NCBI RefSeq assembly: GCF_024752355.1
Contig: NZ_JANTHZ010000002.1
Coordinates: 744,001 to 808,000 of the forward strand
Direction of reading: 5' to 3'
Length of the DNA stretch: 64,000 nt
From: Ancylobacter mangrovi
Lineage (GTDB): Bacteria; Pseudomonadota; Alphaproteobacteria; Rhizobiales; Xanthobacteraceae
Within the stretch, counting starts at the first letter, position 1; each line of letters starts with the position of its first letter. Under the pieces are notes generated by a model. The model saw only the letters and a list, made by a program, of their open reading frames with translations, was not told the origin of the DNA and searched no databases. Shown here piece by piece: positions 63,263-64,000 of this stretch. The position numbers were made by a program, and so were the translations under genes.

Positions 63263-64000
63263 ATGGACGTGGTTTGCGCAGAGGCGGATGCGGCTTCCGG
63301 CCTCGGCGGCGGGACGGCGGAGGCGTCTGTGCGCCGTCTGAAGGTCTGCCTGATCAATCCCCGGTTCGAGATTTCCTTCTTCGGCATGCAGCACGCGCTG
63401 CCGATCCTGCCGGGCGAGAGGAAGGCGATGATGCCGCCGGGCTCGCTGCCCCTGCTCGCGGCGCTGGTTCCGCCCGAGCACGAGGTGACGATCATCGACG
63501 AGAACGCCGAGGAGATCGATTTCGAGCGCCTGCGCTCCTATGACGTGATCGGCCTCACCGGGATGATCGTGCAGCGCCAGCGCATGGATGAGATTCTGCG
63601 CACCCTGCGCGAGACGACGGACGCGCTTTTGTGCGTCGGCGGGCCCTATGTGACGGTCGACGAGACGCATTTCGACGGGCTGTGCGACGTCGTTTTCCTG
63701 GGCGAGGCCGACGAGACCTGGGGCGTGTTCATCGCCGATTACGCGGCCGGGCGGCCGACGGAGCGGCGCTACAAGCAGGCCGAACCGACCAACATGGAGA
63801 CGGTGCCCTGCCCGCGCTACGACCTGCTCGATCCCAAGCACTACGTGTCGGTGGCGATGCAGTTCTCGCGGGGCTGCCCGTTCCTGTGCGAATTCTGCGA
63901 CATCATCGTGATCTTCGGGCGCAAGCCTCGCCTGAAGAAGGCGGCGCAGATCACCGCTGAACTCGACCGCCTGAAGGCGCTTGGCACCAGGGCGGTGTTC
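63263..64000 (+). CDS. B12-binding domain radical SAM protein, 5' part
   Basis: 246 residues are visible; the gene runs off the window. The ATG at 63263 is preceded by GGGGG. Residues about 28-165 form a B12-binding (Rossmann-like) domain, ending before QFSRGCPFLCEFCD, the CxxxCxxC radical SAM cluster motif (about residue 200). FGRKPRLKK follows. This is the layout of the HpnP/HpnJ and DUF4070-type enzymes of hopanoid and related metabolism, but several functions share it. About 185 bp of AT-rich DNA with a TATAAT at 63173-63178 precede it. Confidence 0.85.
   Translation, partial: MDVVCAEADAASGLGGGTAEASVRRLKVCLINPRFEISFFGMQHALPILPGERKAMMPPGSLPLLAALVPPEHEVTIIDENAEEIDFERLRSYDVIGLTGMIVQRQRMDEILRTLRETTDALLCVGGPYVTVDETHFDGLCDVVFLGEADETWGVFIADYAAGRPTERRYKQAEPTNMETVPCPRYDLLDPKHYVSVAMQFSRGCPFLCEFCDIIVIFGRKPRLKKAAQITAELDRLKALGTRAVF

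Overview
The window is GC-rich DNA, roughly 70% by eye, densely packed with genes. It looks like the chromosome of an alphaproteobacterium of the order Hyphomicrobiales (Rhizobiales). The supporting signs are the aminotransferase-ftsK-lolA-xthA-lptM-lysA block, the Gln-rich TIGR02302-type (DUF4175) membrane protein, hpt divergent from ftsEX-ydcF, a DUF2125 protein, and zwf-pgl-edd. A genus in or near Xanthobacteraceae is plausible, but that is inference only. I saw no rRNA, tRNA, CRISPR array, insertion sequence or prophage.

Layout. (1) 1-7.3 kb: the 3' part of ctpA, a small membrane protein, rppH, then a TetR-MFP-RND efflux operon whose promoter lies between two matching palindromes. (2) 7.3-16.2 kb: housekeeping genes, namely a LON-domain protein, the chaperone-thioredoxin CnoX/YbbN, a prolyl-tRNA-editing-like protein, a C26 glutamine amidotransferase, a GntR regulator, Trm112, a UbiH-type hydroxylase, tesB, and glnK-amtB behind a sigma-54-type promoter. 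(3) 16.6-31.1 kb: aminotransferase, ftsK, lolA, a small zinc-ribbon-like protein, xthA, lptM, lysA, TIGR02302, hpt, ftsEX, ydcF and a small hypothetical gene. (4) 31.2-37.5 kb: a ChaC-like cyclotransferase, a DUF2125 protein and the first steps of the Entner-Doudoroff route (zwf, pgl, edd).

(5) 37.5-63 kb is an accessory and catabolic stretch. It starts with a 733-bp, partly AT-rich intergenic region, then a tripartite tricarboxylate-type transporter (TctC-TctB-TctA) with a GntR/FCD regulator, a TerB-like protein and a glutamine amidotransferase. A TetR gene is divergent from an ABC importer resembling the urea-carboxylase-associated family. That importer is followed directly by an FMNH2-dependent NtaA/DmoA-type monooxygenase and a flavin reductase. 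A second NitT/TauT-type ABC importer leads into a serine hydrolase, an SDR, a histidinol-dehydrogenase paralogue with changed zinc-ligand positions, a zinc alcohol dehydrogenase, an APH-fold kinase and an FMN alpha-hydroxy-acid oxidase. glpD and glpK come next. The window ends inside a B12-binding radical SAM gene.

How the genes may work together. The 44-60 kb region reads as uptake plus oxidative breakdown of one or two unknown organic compounds. The first module would import and monooxygenate an organosulfur or organonitrogen molecule. The second would hydrolyse, oxidise and phosphorylate a polyol- or hydroxy-acid-like molecule, with GlpK/GlpD feeding dihydroxyacetone phosphate to central metabolism. 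Substrates cannot be read from the sequence. A GC-rich stem-loop directly after each of the three substrate-binding-protein genes is a repeated design feature of the region.
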